From NCBI RefSeq assembly GCF_025370935.1, contig NC_133486.1, positions 10,697,976 through 10,761,975 on the forward strand: a stretch of 64,000 nucleotides of DNA, read 5' to 3'. Origin of the DNA: Choristoneura fumiferana (Eukaryota > Arthropoda > Insecta > Lepidoptera > Tortricidae). Position numbers and translations under genes: made by a program. Position 1 is the first letter of the stretch; each line of letters opens with the position of its first letter. Below, piece after piece: positions 33,306 to 43,968 of the stretch. The notes beneath the pieces are model-generated. The model was not told the origin of the DNA, did not search any database, and saw only the letters and a program-made list of their open reading frames with translations.

Positions 33306-33738
33306 GGAACAGGCTACGGTACGGCAAGACAGCGTTTTATTTCTAATTCTAAACTGTCCAATTTCTGATATTTTACAAATTAGTTTTTTGTCATATTCTG
33401 AATTTTCCTGTCAGATTTGGGGTCCAATATCTGGATTTTTCATGCTGCTTGTTTACCAGATTCTGTTTTGTTGCTCACAAGGATGAAGGATGGTGATGAG
33501 GTACAATCTAGGGCTCTTCAGGGCTAGAGTGAATGGACTGTTACTGACCCGGTGAAATACACCTTTGGCGTCACTTATAGAACTTTTCATCAAGTGAGAT
33601 AGGGGTCAGTCACGGGTCAGATTTATGTTAAAAAAATGGCCTTAGTTGCGGCAAGAAATTTATTTTTTCTTTTAAATAAAGTATCTTCCTCTCTCTAGTT
33701 TTCTAGCTTCATTAGGCTGCTTTTCTGTCAGAAATGTG

Positions 33739-33905
33739 CAAGAAATGTGTTTTTCATGAACCAGTAGAAACGCTTCATTTACCTATCCTCGCACAGCATA
33801 TCTCTGCTGGAAACAGCAGAGCGGAGCGAGGCGAGCTAAATGAAGCGTTCCTATTGGTTCATGCAAACTACATTCCTCGCAACACATCCTCGCACATCTC
33901 TGGTC
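33739..33905. mobile_element. Foldback element, intact in copy A
   Basis: Arms CATGAACCAGTAGAAACGCT... (33755-33781) and ...AGCGTTCCTATTGGTTCATG (33837-33863) are inverted copies. The centre has CTCTGCTGGAAACAGCAGAG. ATCCTCGCACA occurs at 33785-33795 and 33886-33896. In block B the 101 bases between these repeats are missing. Confidence 0.6.
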
Positions 33906-34817
33906 GAAACGCACTCTTATTTCTATCGCCACTCATCCACTGATAGCACTTAGCTGCAGGCCAAAGGCTATAAACAAAAGAAATCCAATTAAAACAAAAC
34001 CTTTAATAACACGATGTATCAAACGAACAGACATGTAAATTAATTTCTTTGGCGGCTTTCAAGCCCTATAATTTGAAGGGCATGCCCTCAAAGCCTCTGT
34101 ATGAGGCGGGTTAAAAATAACCTTTTATTTCTGAACTTGAACCAAAAAAAAGGATCGGTGCCCCAGCATCCCAATGCAAGGGGAATTTGGTATGACATCA
34201 TGCTGGGATAATTTTTAAGATAGGTACCCAAGGTGGAAATTTTTAAATGTTACTTTTTTGTTTGATGAAATTTTTGGGTTCATTCTTCGTCAAAATTAAC
34301 TCGTAAAGTCAAATTAACACCCAAAATTAAACAAAAATAATTTATGCAGTTAAGACACAAGTACTACAAACTTTGTAGCGTGCAAAAAACATGTAAATAC
34401 CTATGTTTAATGTCTTTACTACAATTTGTAAGGAAAAGAGTAATGATTATTAAACAAAAAAATTACAACAAATAAACAATTAAATTAAATAATTAAAATG
34501 AAAAAAAAAAGATTTAAAAGTCCAGTATTTGCATAAACTGCCAGGACGTGCTAACGTACCTATTAATTTTAAAAACTTTTACTACGAATATCTTTATTAT
34601 TATCATATTTTAAAAAAATCTACTTAAACCTATAATCGCCGCAAAATCTTTTACCGCACTTAAATTATCTGCTTCCCTTACCTTCCTTATTACTTTCTAA
34701 AGTTCCAATGTTGTTATCATAAACATTTCATATTTATTTCTCCTTATGGCTTTGGAGTTATAAATGAGCTTAGGGAATCCAATTATCTGGTTCGCACATC
34801 TTTACGGTTGGTTTGTG

Positions 34818-35844
34818 CTAGAGTCTGACCAAACATTCAGTTTTGGTTTCGGTATCGGCGAGTTTCGGCTTCAAATTGGAGTTTCGGTGTAGTATTCATG
34901 TATGTAAACTCTTTATTGTACAAAAGGAAGAAAGAAATACAATTGACAAACTGGGACAGCAGAAAATCTGCCGAAACTAGAACCAAAACCGAAATTAGAT
35001 TCGTAAATTTTTGAGCGACGAGGAGTGGCTTCACCACACGTTCATCTGCTAATTTTCCGTGGCCACGTTATTATCCGTAAAAAATATTCGTGCAAAATGA
35101 CAGCTTTCTAGCATTGATAGTCCCTGAGCATAGCCGCGGACGGACGGACAGACAGACAGACATGACGAAATTATAAGGGTTCCGTTTTTGCCATTTTGGC
35201 TCCGGAACCCTAAAAAGGTGGTGTGCAAAGGATCTAAAATGAACGCAAGCTCAGAAATTATGTAAAATAATATATTGAGGACTAACTGATAAATCGATCA
35301 TTGCCATCTCATATTGGTAATTTGATAATAACTATACAAATAATTAAATTGCCCGGGCATTATACATAATGCCTATCACCTATTGGGCAGACTAATAAAA
35401 ATATATGCTTCATTACTATATGTAATTTATATTTTTGACTTAAAATTCCTTCATTTTATACATAGATGCATTATATAACTAAATATCTATCAAAATCTGT
35501 AAAGTAAGTTATCTATAATGGTTGAATTCCATTCTGGTTTTGGTCGCAATAGAACCTAACAGGCTCCTTCTCGCTGCGTTCGTCGTCGCACCTAACTTTC
35601 CGATTGACTGAATCAGACTTCAGTTCAGTAATCAAATTGCCCAACGATCATGTAGCAATATTCGTAATAACCGGACAATGTGATAAATAATGAAGTTTAA
35701 TAATGCCCTTAATAATCACTTGCTTCATAATTATTTACACTAAAAAAGCGGTTGAATAAAGTTTCAGTTTCGGTATCGACCCAAACTGGTACACAAGCCG
35801 AAGTTCGGTTTCGGTTGAAAATACTGGTTTCAGTCGAACACTAG
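34818..35844. mobile_element. Candidate 1-kb inverted-repeat element, copy A
   Basis: The left end CTAGAGTCTGACCAAACATT and the right end GGTTTCAGTCGAACACTAG are roughly inverted. Both subterminal regions are packed with TTTCGGTTTCGG-type words. A GGGTTCCG repeat tail (35085-35213) is nested inside. No transposase is seen. The match between ends is loose, so the call is tentative. The counterpart in block B is about 48332-49364. Confidence 0.35.
35085..35213 (+). repeat. GGGTTCCG repeat, 3' part only
   Basis: CGTGCAAAATGACAGCTTTC, three GACA units and GCTCCGGAACCCTAAAAA match the tail of 4452-5089. The counterpart in block B is 48616-48738. Confidence 0.65.
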
Positions 35845-36265
35845 TTTATGTATCTATGGTGGAAGGTAATATGGCTGTGCTTAAACCTGTTTGCTGGTAG
35901 CAAGGACAAAAGGTTTTGCATTGTAAATATTCTGGACGTTTCTTGGAATCGGATAATGTTTCGAGAAAGAATTTCATGCTTCAATAAAGATACACTGCGA
36001 AAGTTTATTTATATGGAAATCTCGTGGGCATGTAAAATTAAATTGATTTCAAATTGGCACGTAAGTTTTTGGCATTTTTTTACACTGACTTCTTGCTGCT
36101 TCTGATTGTTTTTTAGCTAGGCTGGAAAACGATCACCATTTTAAAAACCTTACACTTAGGTACGACCATATTATGATATGCTCAAATCTTATCGACGAAA
36201 AATAAAACGACGATATAACATTTGTTTTTTATCTCGTCCAATTTGCTTAGGATAGGGGCTCTTCT

Positions 36266-36578
36266 TAAAAGCCGTGGTGGCCTAGTGGTTTGACCTATCG
36301 CCTCTCAAGCAGAGGGTCGTGGGTTCAAACCCCGGCTCGCACCTCTGAGTTTTTCGAAATTCATGTGCGGAATTACATTTGAAATTTACCACGAGCTTTG
36401 CGGTGAAGGAAAACATCGTGAGGAAATCTGCACAAACCTGCGAAGCAATTCAATGGTGTGTGTGAAGTTCCCAATCCGCACTGGGCCCACGTGGGAACTA
36501 TGGCCCAAGCCCTCTTGTTCTGAGAGGAGGCCTGTGCCCAGCAGTGGGACGTATATAGGCTGGGATAATGGGATGATG
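36266..36578 (+). mobile_element. tRNA-headed SINE with 12-bp target duplication, copy A
   Basis: AGGGGCTCTTCT flanks it at 36254-36265 and 36579-36590. The head is GGTGGCCTAGTGGTTTGACC, box B is GGGTTCAAACCCCGG, and the end is GGGACGTATATAGGCTGGGA then TAATGGGATGATG. This is a clean full-length insertion. Confidence 0.8.
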
Positions 36579-37363
36579 AGGGGCTCTTCTAACACCGGAT
36601 ATTCATAGATACTTACAAATTTGTGTGGAATATCTAGTGCGGAAGTCCTACTCTTACTTAGCTGATTTTTTTATTGCTGTTTGTGGTCTAAATTAGACGC
36701 AGGCTTAAAAAACATTGCAGCTCCAAGTTAGCTCCTGCCTATCGTGACGTTTTTACTAGTATCAGTGAACTAAAAAACAATGACTTATCTCACCCGCAGT
36801 CTTGTTTGTTTATGCAGTTCCTCCACCTTGACACTGTAATAACACATACAAATCAAAAACCCAACTGTCACCAGGAACAAACTACATTGATGCATTTCGA
36901 ACTGCAGTTCAGTAGATTTACCTAATTGCTGGAGAAAAATTATTTGTGAGATATATTATTAACAAACGTTGCTACAGTCATGGCTACTTAATCAAGTCAA
37001 GGTAAACACTTTAAAAAACACAGCGATGCTTCCCATAACATTGTCTTACCCAATCTGCGCAAGAGTGGAACACAATGGTCGCCAACGACCACAATGGCGG
37101 GGTGTGACCGCCACCGAAATGTACAATATTGTACAATTGCACGCTCCATCGAGCGGATCCGGTGAAATTGTACACATTGTTACTTTAAACGTAACGTTTT
37201 GTAATAAATGTTTCGGCTCATGATTCCGTTTAAAAATGGAAGCGGTTATTTTATAAAGCTAGAAACGCGACTGAACCGATCGTTAAAAAAATTAACCCGG
37301 TACTAAAAAATATTGGAAACAGTGGCATTACACATTACATAAAATTTGCACAGGAACAGTTTC

Positions 37364-37650
37364 GTCTTCCTCAAATATTCGATCTTCATTCGAGAAATTT
37401 CGATACCAACGGCCATCCTGTCTTCCGTGCTACATGACCTGCCCATTGCCACTTCAATGGGCTAATTCGCTTGCCTATGTCGGCATGTACAGCGTAAGAC
37501 GTCAATCGAAGAGGTGGATGGATGACCTAGTAAAAGAAGCGGGTTCGTGGTGGATGTGGGCTGCTTCCAACCTAAGTAACTGCAGGTATATGGGGGATGG
37601 GGGAGGCCTATGACAAGCAGTGGACGTCCTACGGATGATATGGTGATGAT
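37364..37650. mobile_element. LINE ORF shards in head-to-head arrangement, copy A
   Basis: Left part (about 37364-37460) read on the minus strand gives HWKWQWAGHVARKTGWPLVS-like words. The right part on the plus strand gives RRWMDDLVKEAGSWWMWAAS then the GGGGGAGGCCTATG end. The two halves of one LINE tail thus meet in opposite directions. The counterpart is 50870-51155. Confidence 0.5.
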
Positions 37651-38870
37651 GATGCATATTCGATACTTAACATTTTTATAACAATACTAGCCTTAATCCG
37701 CGACTTCGCTTGGGTAAACCATTTGACCTAGCAGTCATGTATTTCAATTATGTATTCGTAATTTAACTATGAGAATTCCCAAATATTACATAGTGATCTC
37801 CATTTACGTTGTATGACAATGACCCATTTCAAATTTGAAATATTTAGACGTAGCAATTTTACTCTTCTCATACTTGAACTGGCACCAATCTAAAATTGGC
37901 AATCAAGTTCGGATTCTCGCCGATCCGGCTCGAAGGACCAAAAGTCCCCCTGCCCAGAGTTCAATGACCTGGGAACCTGTCGCTCCCACGGCCACTGGCT
38001 ACCACAAAAGCCTTAACATAATCATTAAAAAGGTTGGGTTACCTTCTGAGAAATCGTAATGGTTATATTTTTCTTTAGAATCCTTTAAACCTTTTTAAAG
38101 GTTCAGTTTTAAATAACATCCTTATACATATAGATACGAAAATGATCATTGGTTGGTTACGCTTGAACGCCGACGGTTAAAGTATTTAACTAATTGTGAA
38201 GACAAAGAACACACCAAAAAAAACATTCGTATTTTTCATATACATATATCTGCCCGTACCGGAAATCGAAGCCGATACAAAATTATTATTATAATTATTA
38301 TTATTATTGTTTATGGACCAAAATTTGTACTGTTTTTAGTTTTACGTCGGCTAATGACCCATTTTTAGCAATATGTGTGTAAAAAAATCTTAACTAACCT
38401 TAACATTGCACGTGAAGTAGGTAGGTACTTTAAAAATGCATGTTACAGAAATAGTGAAGTTGTTACTAATAAGATCCTATTAGAACGTTAGTTACTACGG
38501 TAAAAACCACAAACACATACTCACTTCAGAAGTTACTTATCTACTCATTCATTATTAAGAAGTTAATGTGAGATAAGTATTGAAACATTAGGTTTTGTTC
38601 AAGTTTAGTAAATATTAAAGTTGAACCACAAAACCCGGTCAGAGTACAGTTAAACCTACTAACCAATAATATACGTCTTCAATCATCAAGTTCAAGCAAT
38701 GCTTTATCACCGTACCGCAATTCGGACATAAACATAAGTCAGTCGTTTTTACTGTAAATCAATTACATTATTTTTGCAAAATATAATGTAGCAGGCACTG
38801 CATGCTCGAGATTTTCTTATATGAATATTTCATTAGGTGTCATCCCGCGGGAACATTAAAAATTTTCGGG

Positions 38871-39137
38871 TTTTTTTTTTATTCAACTGGATGGCAAACG
38901 AGCATGTGGGTAAAAGATCACCACCGCCCATAAACATCTGCAACACCAGGGGTATGCGCTGCCAACCTAGAGCCTAAGTGGGATACCTCAAGTGCCAGTA
39001 ATTGCACCGGCTGTCTTACTCTCCACGCCGAAACACAACAGTGCAAGCACTGCTGCTTCACGGCTGGATTAGCGAGCAAGACGGTGGTAAACAATCCGGG
39101 CGGACATTGCACAAGGTGCACCTGCACCTGCAGCTGG
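38871..39137 (+). repeat. Dispersed repeat with ACTCTCCACGCCGAAACACA core, block A
   Basis: A T run, ATTCAACTGGATGGCAAACG, CACCACCGCCCATAAACATC, CCGGCTGTCTTACTCTCCAC and GCACTGCTGCTTCACGGC occur in order. Further copies are at 41449-41714 and 52457-52727, and a decayed one at 60858-60985. The open frames on both strands come from the repeat. Confidence 0.65.
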
Positions 39138-40009
39138 ATTGAAAGTATCCTATGGTTTTTATTTCGATTGTAGGTTGACGATCTGAGGGTATTATTTTAT
39201 CTATATTTATGAAGCTAAAATTTGCATTTTACAGTAAAAATATGGTACGGCTTGTAGTATAAATGCTCAGCAAATGCAAGTACACTTAAGAGCGTTTATA
39301 CCTGCTGAGCTGGCAACGAATAATTATTGGAGTAGATTACCTTCTACTATACATTAACTTCTATATTAAGAAGAGTTCTATCAGACCATTAGATCAGACA
39401 TTTTTAATTTTCATTGAATTTTGATGAAATAATCGAGAAAAAGTAAGAAAAATGCAACGTTGCTAGCTTAGCAGGTATAAAAGCTCTTTACAAAATATGT
39501 GCAATTAGTAAAAAACCTACTAATTATTTTTCCAAAGACTTAATATATATGCACAGAAAAACAGCAAAAAAGATTCAAAAAAAAAAAATTTTTTGATGAT
39601 TTCATTATCAAAAAGACAAAATTTCTTCATAAAATCAAACCTCTTGTAATTGTTTATGCTTTAGATACGATTGCGCCATCAACTGGTATTCCTCACCGTA
39701 ACGCTCCGTTTTAATTATAGGACAGAATTAAGTAACAGTAATCTACTCCGTCATGGTTTGAAACGCCATGGTTCTGCCATTATTCTGTCAACTATTGGAA
39801 CGTTGTGACTATTAACATAGCATTTCTAATATTTTTCTTATTGTGACACAGTATTCGACAAGCATGCTTTTTAGATTAGGCATCGGTACGAAGTTTTTTT
39901 ACTTAAAAAAACCTGCTAGGTGCGAATCGGACTCGCACACCGAGGTTCCGTAGAAATTTTAGGCATTGATTTCCTTGAGAGTGTCGAAATATACGTATTT
40001 TGCGCATAA

Positions 40010-41076
40010 CCCTTAAATTGGCACTGTGCATCACCGTGACGTTAGTTAATTAAAAAATCCTATCTCAATGTATATATTTTTTGAAACTTTTAGACTGACT
40101 AAAAACTACTAAATAATTTGATATGAATGGTTGAAAAATATGTGACTTGGCAAATAATTTCAAATTAACGTCAGTGTCAAAAATAAGTTCAACGCGGCGT
40201 CGCATTCTAGTACCTAGGGAAAGTTTTATTTTATTAAAAAAATTCAACTTTTTTTCTATGCAAGTTATGCTTATTATGTTTTGTGTTTTATGAAAAAAGG
40301 CTAAAGTATTACGAACAATTTGGTCCTTTTGTGTACATTCAGCATCATAACAACGATAATCACTGTTAAATTAGAACGTACACCACGGTTACCGTCGCCA
40401 AGTTTGTGAAGAAGTACTTTCCATTTCAATTACGGTAACCACCATGTACGTTGCCAACTACAAGGTGAATTAACTTCGGTAACCACGGTGTACATTACCA
40501 AGTTTCCCTGTACTTTTTTTTATTTCAAATTAACGATTTTACGTTCCTTTTATTTTAAATATTTTTAAAACAGTATGCTTTCTTCTTTGTCTGCAGTGCT
40601 TAACAAAAGTCGACCGCATAAGATTTTAGCTTTAATTCCCGTAGAAAATGCATGTTATGATTGTAGCTCTAACCGGACGAGGAAATTAAACCGCACGCAC
40701 CGCCACAATTCGATTCTGATGATAGCTCTGATGCACCTTCTCTTAACTCTTCTTTGGAACGTTTGAATTGCTATTCTGCTTATTGGATGAGCATGAGGTT
40801 GATAAATTATATATGTATGTATATCAAAACCGATTGAATTCTGAAAGCCATGCACGATGCTTCTTTCACCCATTAGAGAAAAAGTTCTGCCCTGGCCATC
40901 CACAGTTAATATGATACTTTGCCCACATTAACTCTATGCAATCCATAGCCACGCCATCTACACTTGAGGCGCGTTTCGAACTCAACCAGAGCTCATCTTC
41001 AGAGCAACTCATATTATATGCCCCTTTTTTCGCTGTTGGAAAACACGAAATTGCTTTCGACAGTTCCACACTATAT
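40010..41076. other. Unpaired sequence after block A; degenerate coding-like pieces
   Basis: This has no counterpart in block B. Around 40575-40765 a plus-strand frame LSAVLNKSRPHKILALIPVE and, one shift later, EEIKPHAPPQFDSDDSSDAP look like a decayed transposon protein. Around 40866-41069 a minus-strand frame KKGAYNMSCSEDELWLSSKR and ASSVDGVAMDCIELMW is open. I cannot name either. Confidence 0.3.
40382..40510 (+). repeat. Degenerate tandem units with CGGTAACCACNNTGTAC
   Basis: CGGTAACCACCATGTACGTT at 40433 and CGGTAACCACGGTGTACATT at 40477 are 44 bases apart. A third, looser unit (ACGGTTACCGTCGCCAAG) lies at 40385. A similar unit, GCGGTAACCAGCGTGTACAC, stands at 43229, just before the N gap. 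Confidence 0.45.
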
Positions 41077-42918
41077 GGGTAAGGCCGCGAATTTTAACCA
41101 ATGTGACATAGAAATAACATAAAAAAAATTACGTGACGTTACCATAAAACGTAACGTAAAATTTTATTAAAGCCTAGATCATACTGGTAAAAATTCTCAT
41201 TAGATAACGTATGTATGAAAAAAATACATGTCATATAATAAAGTGAAGTTTTTATTTTTACTAGAACTTTCTGACGATACTGATCCTAAATCTGTCCTAT
41301 ATGAGATCTATAGAGCTAAACATGAGAATGTGGAAGTAAAAGTACCCTCTAGTTGACGAACATCTTTCCAAAAGTGTCTCTTTACATGCCTCTCTAACAC
41401 TGACAATAAGGTGCACATTAATAAGCATGACGAATTTGGATAAGTGGGTTTTTTTTTTATTCGACTGGATGGCAAACGAACAAATGAGTAAGAGATCACC
41501 CACCGCCATAAAAATCTGCAACGCCAGTGGTATTGCAGACGCGTTGCCAACCTAGAGGCCTAAGATGGGATACCTCACGTGCCAGTAATTTCACCGGCTG
41601 TCTTACTCTCCACGCCGAAACACAACAGTGCAAGCACTGCTGCTTCACGACAGGATTAGCGAGGAAGATGGTGGTAGCAATCCGGGCGGACCTTGCACAA
41701 GGTCCTAACACCTAGTTGTGAGCATGCTTGTGACTTCGACTGTACAAGCTATTAAATGAAATACCTCAAAGAAATGGCCAAAACCCTAAATCACAGGTTT
41801 TACCAATTTAGGAAGTAGTATCTTAGTTAAGTGGACAATGTAAAAAGATGTTTTTGGAAATAAATTATTATGATTATAAGTTTAGGTAACAAATGAACTA
41901 AGTAGGTAAGTGAACTCTCCGTTTGTCTCTCACTTTAAATACGCTATGCATGTAAGCAGGACGTAAACACAGAACTCGCCACAATTATCTTGTGCCGATC
42001 CCTGCACCTACAGATTAAAATTTATTTAACTTCAAAATATCCATCTAACTAACTTACTGTGCGTGCAGTCATTGGAAACCTAATATTTTTTTTGTGTGAA
42101 CTTCCCTTTACCACATTTTTTTTCGTACGTTATGTAAAAAATACGTAGCATTTTGTAAAAATGTAACGTAATCGTAACGAAAGTGTAACGTATTTTATAC
42201 AAAAAATCGTTTATCATGGTGAATAACGACATTTTGAACATAATAATACATGCCACTTACATGGAAAAGATTACCCTATCGTATGAAAAAACAACCAGTT
42301 AAAATAATCACTACTTACCCTTAAAATCGAACAAGCACTTTCGACGTTTTTTCGAAAAAAAATCTCCCGCGTCACTTTTGATGGCTGTTTTTTCAACAAA
42401 CTGATGAGATTTATTTATCTCATCGATGCTGCCCTATTAGAGTATTAGTTGCCAGTGTACAAAAACAACTTTTCTACCAAAATTGGCGTTAAGCTAGCTT
42501 AATAAGCGTCACCAAAGTATTCGTAACGAAAACGTGGTATTTTGGCACGTGAAAAGAAATAAATATAAAACATGAAAATTATTTGATTATCATGATTCCG
42601 CAATCGGTAGGACTATCGTTATATCATTAAATTTTGTTTAAACAAAATCATGATCATGAGAAGTTAAATAGCATGAAATAATAAGGTATTAAGTACTCGT
42701 GGTCAAAAAAAATAGTCAATTTCGTTACGTTTTGGACGGTAATATATTTTTATTATTTTTTTAAAAGGGTTTAAATCAATTATCTCATTTGCGACCTTGA
42801 GAGTTTATATCGTGTCATGTAATAAAAAAAAATTAAACCTCTAGGTGTTATCAGTTTTTTTTTATCAGCGTTCCAAATTTTGAAACGTCCAAATTGGTCA
42901 AAATTCGCGGCCTTACCC
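41077..42918. mobile_element. 1.84-kb inverted-repeat DNA transposon, non-autonomous
   Basis: The left end GGGTAAGGCCGCGAATTTTA then ACCAATGTG, and the right end CAAATTGGTCAAAATTCGCG then GCCTTACCC, are inverted over about 28 bases. ATAT stands on both outer sides (41073-41076 and 42919-42922). Inside, TAACGTAA/CGTAACG words repeat near both ends. The repeat at 41449-41714 is nested within. No long open frame is present, so it would need a transposase from elsewhere. The superfamily is not assigned. Confidence 0.65.
41449..41714 (+). repeat. Dispersed repeat with ACTCTCCACGCCGAAACACA core, nested
   Basis: Same word order as 38871-39137, here ending GCACAAGGTCCTAACACCT. It sits inside the inverted-repeat element 41077-42918, so it arrived later than that element. 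Confidence 0.65.
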
Positions 42919-42929
42919 ATATTTGATTT

Positions 42930-43147
42930 GGATAGGTACGGTATTTAACTAAATGTAAACAAAATTCAGTTGCTAGATTTGTCACATTCAAGGATTTAAA
43001 CATTTTACTTGTCTATCATTGTTGTAATACTAAGTACACTAGTGTATTTCAATACAGATAGTATGTTTAGATAGTTTAAGGGAAATTTCAATATTTAAGA
43101 CCCCAATTGACGGTGTTTTGTTTACATTTAGTTAAAATACCTATACC
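42930..43147. mobile_element. Short inverted-repeat element (GGATAGGTA ends)
   Basis: GGATAGGTACGGTATTTAAC then TAAATGTAAACAAAA faces TTTTGTTTACATTTAGTTAA then AATACCTATACC. It stands about 11 bases from the previous element. Confidence 0.6.
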
Positions 43148-43288
43148 AAATATACCAAAACCAAGTATAAATGATGTTTTTTTTAAATAATTTAGGTTTT
43201 TTTAAATAAAGTTTACTGCCTCATTGGCAGCGGTAACCAGCGTGTACACAAAATATGTTACTTGTTCTTATAGAAATTGGCAACGTGC

Positions 43289-43388
43289 NNNNNNNNNNNN
43301 NNNNNNNNNNNNNNNNNNNNNNNNNNNNNNNNNNNNNNNNNNNNNNNNNNNNNNNNNNNNNNNNNNNNNNNNNNNNNNNNNNNNNNNN
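43289..43388. other. Assembly gap of exactly 100 N
   Basis: One hundred N, a conventional placeholder for a gap of unknown size. Open frames through it are artefacts. Confidence 0.99.
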
Positions 43389-43890
43389 AAGAACTTCCCA
43401 CGGTCCCAAACTATATACCATACCAAATTCCATTTAAGCCAGTTCAGTTGTTTAAGCTTGAAAAGATACAAACTGATAGGCACACAGTGAGTTACTATCG
43501 CGTGTAAGTTTAATGTATGTATGTAAGTAAAGATTAAAAACTAAAATTCTGCTGCATCAAAATTCAAGCCTTTCTATTCACTAAAAACTAGATAAAACAC
43601 GATAAAAACAGATAAAACATAAAAACTGTCATCTCATTTTTACACCAAGTTATCTTCGAACCGGTGAAAACATCAAACGTACGCCGGTTTCACTTTAGAT
43701 GGCGGCCATAACTGGCGACTTGCGCGTGCGCCGTGGAAAGCGGCATAGCGACGCGATGTGTTCAAGATTTTAAAGTTCCACATGGAAATAGAAACTTTAA
43801 TATCGGGTTCTGTCTTTTCGCAGGATTAATTATTGTTTGACAAATGTTTCATTTTGCCAACTCTCAGTTTTCTCCTAAACCAAAAGTTTT

Positions 43891-43968
43891 TTAACCTGTC
43901 ATCTCCCAGGATAACAGGATCGAAGGATTTTGGGCACAAATTTGTGCCTCTGGGAGAGGACAGGTTAA
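43891..43968. mobile_element. TTAA-flanked 78-bp palindrome, copy B
   Basis: Counterpart of 30327-30404. Here the right arm reads CTGGGAGAGGACAGGTTAA, which pairs slightly better with the left arm. Confidence 0.5.

Larger units (their letters stand above)
29828..40009 (+). repeat. 10.2-kb duplicated block, copy A
   Basis: From here to 40009 the sequence is matched, in the same order and direction, by 43394-53544. By eye, most lines are identical apart from scattered substitutions and small indels. No intact gene is recognised inside. It holds a TTAA-flanked palindrome, two SINEs, a foldback, a large inverted-repeat candidate, LINE shards and dispersed repeats listed separately. The right boundary falls at TACGTATTTTGCG-CATAA, inside a decayed GGTTCCGTAG repeat. 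Confidence 0.9.

Noticed and set aside
36363..36608. Open frames of 60-109 codons over SINEs (also 22802, 22878, 36386, 49809, 49867).
   Set aside because: They coincide with SINE bodies on both strands and appear at every copy.
38918..39127. Cysteine-containing open frames in both directions (also 41496, 41527, 52501, 52538).
   Set aside because: They are the dispersed ACTCTCCACGCCG repeat; the similarity between them reflects the repeat, not a gene family.
43221..43507. Open frames of 60-88 codons across the N gap.
   Set aside because: They exist only because N codons are read as open; there is no sequence evidence.
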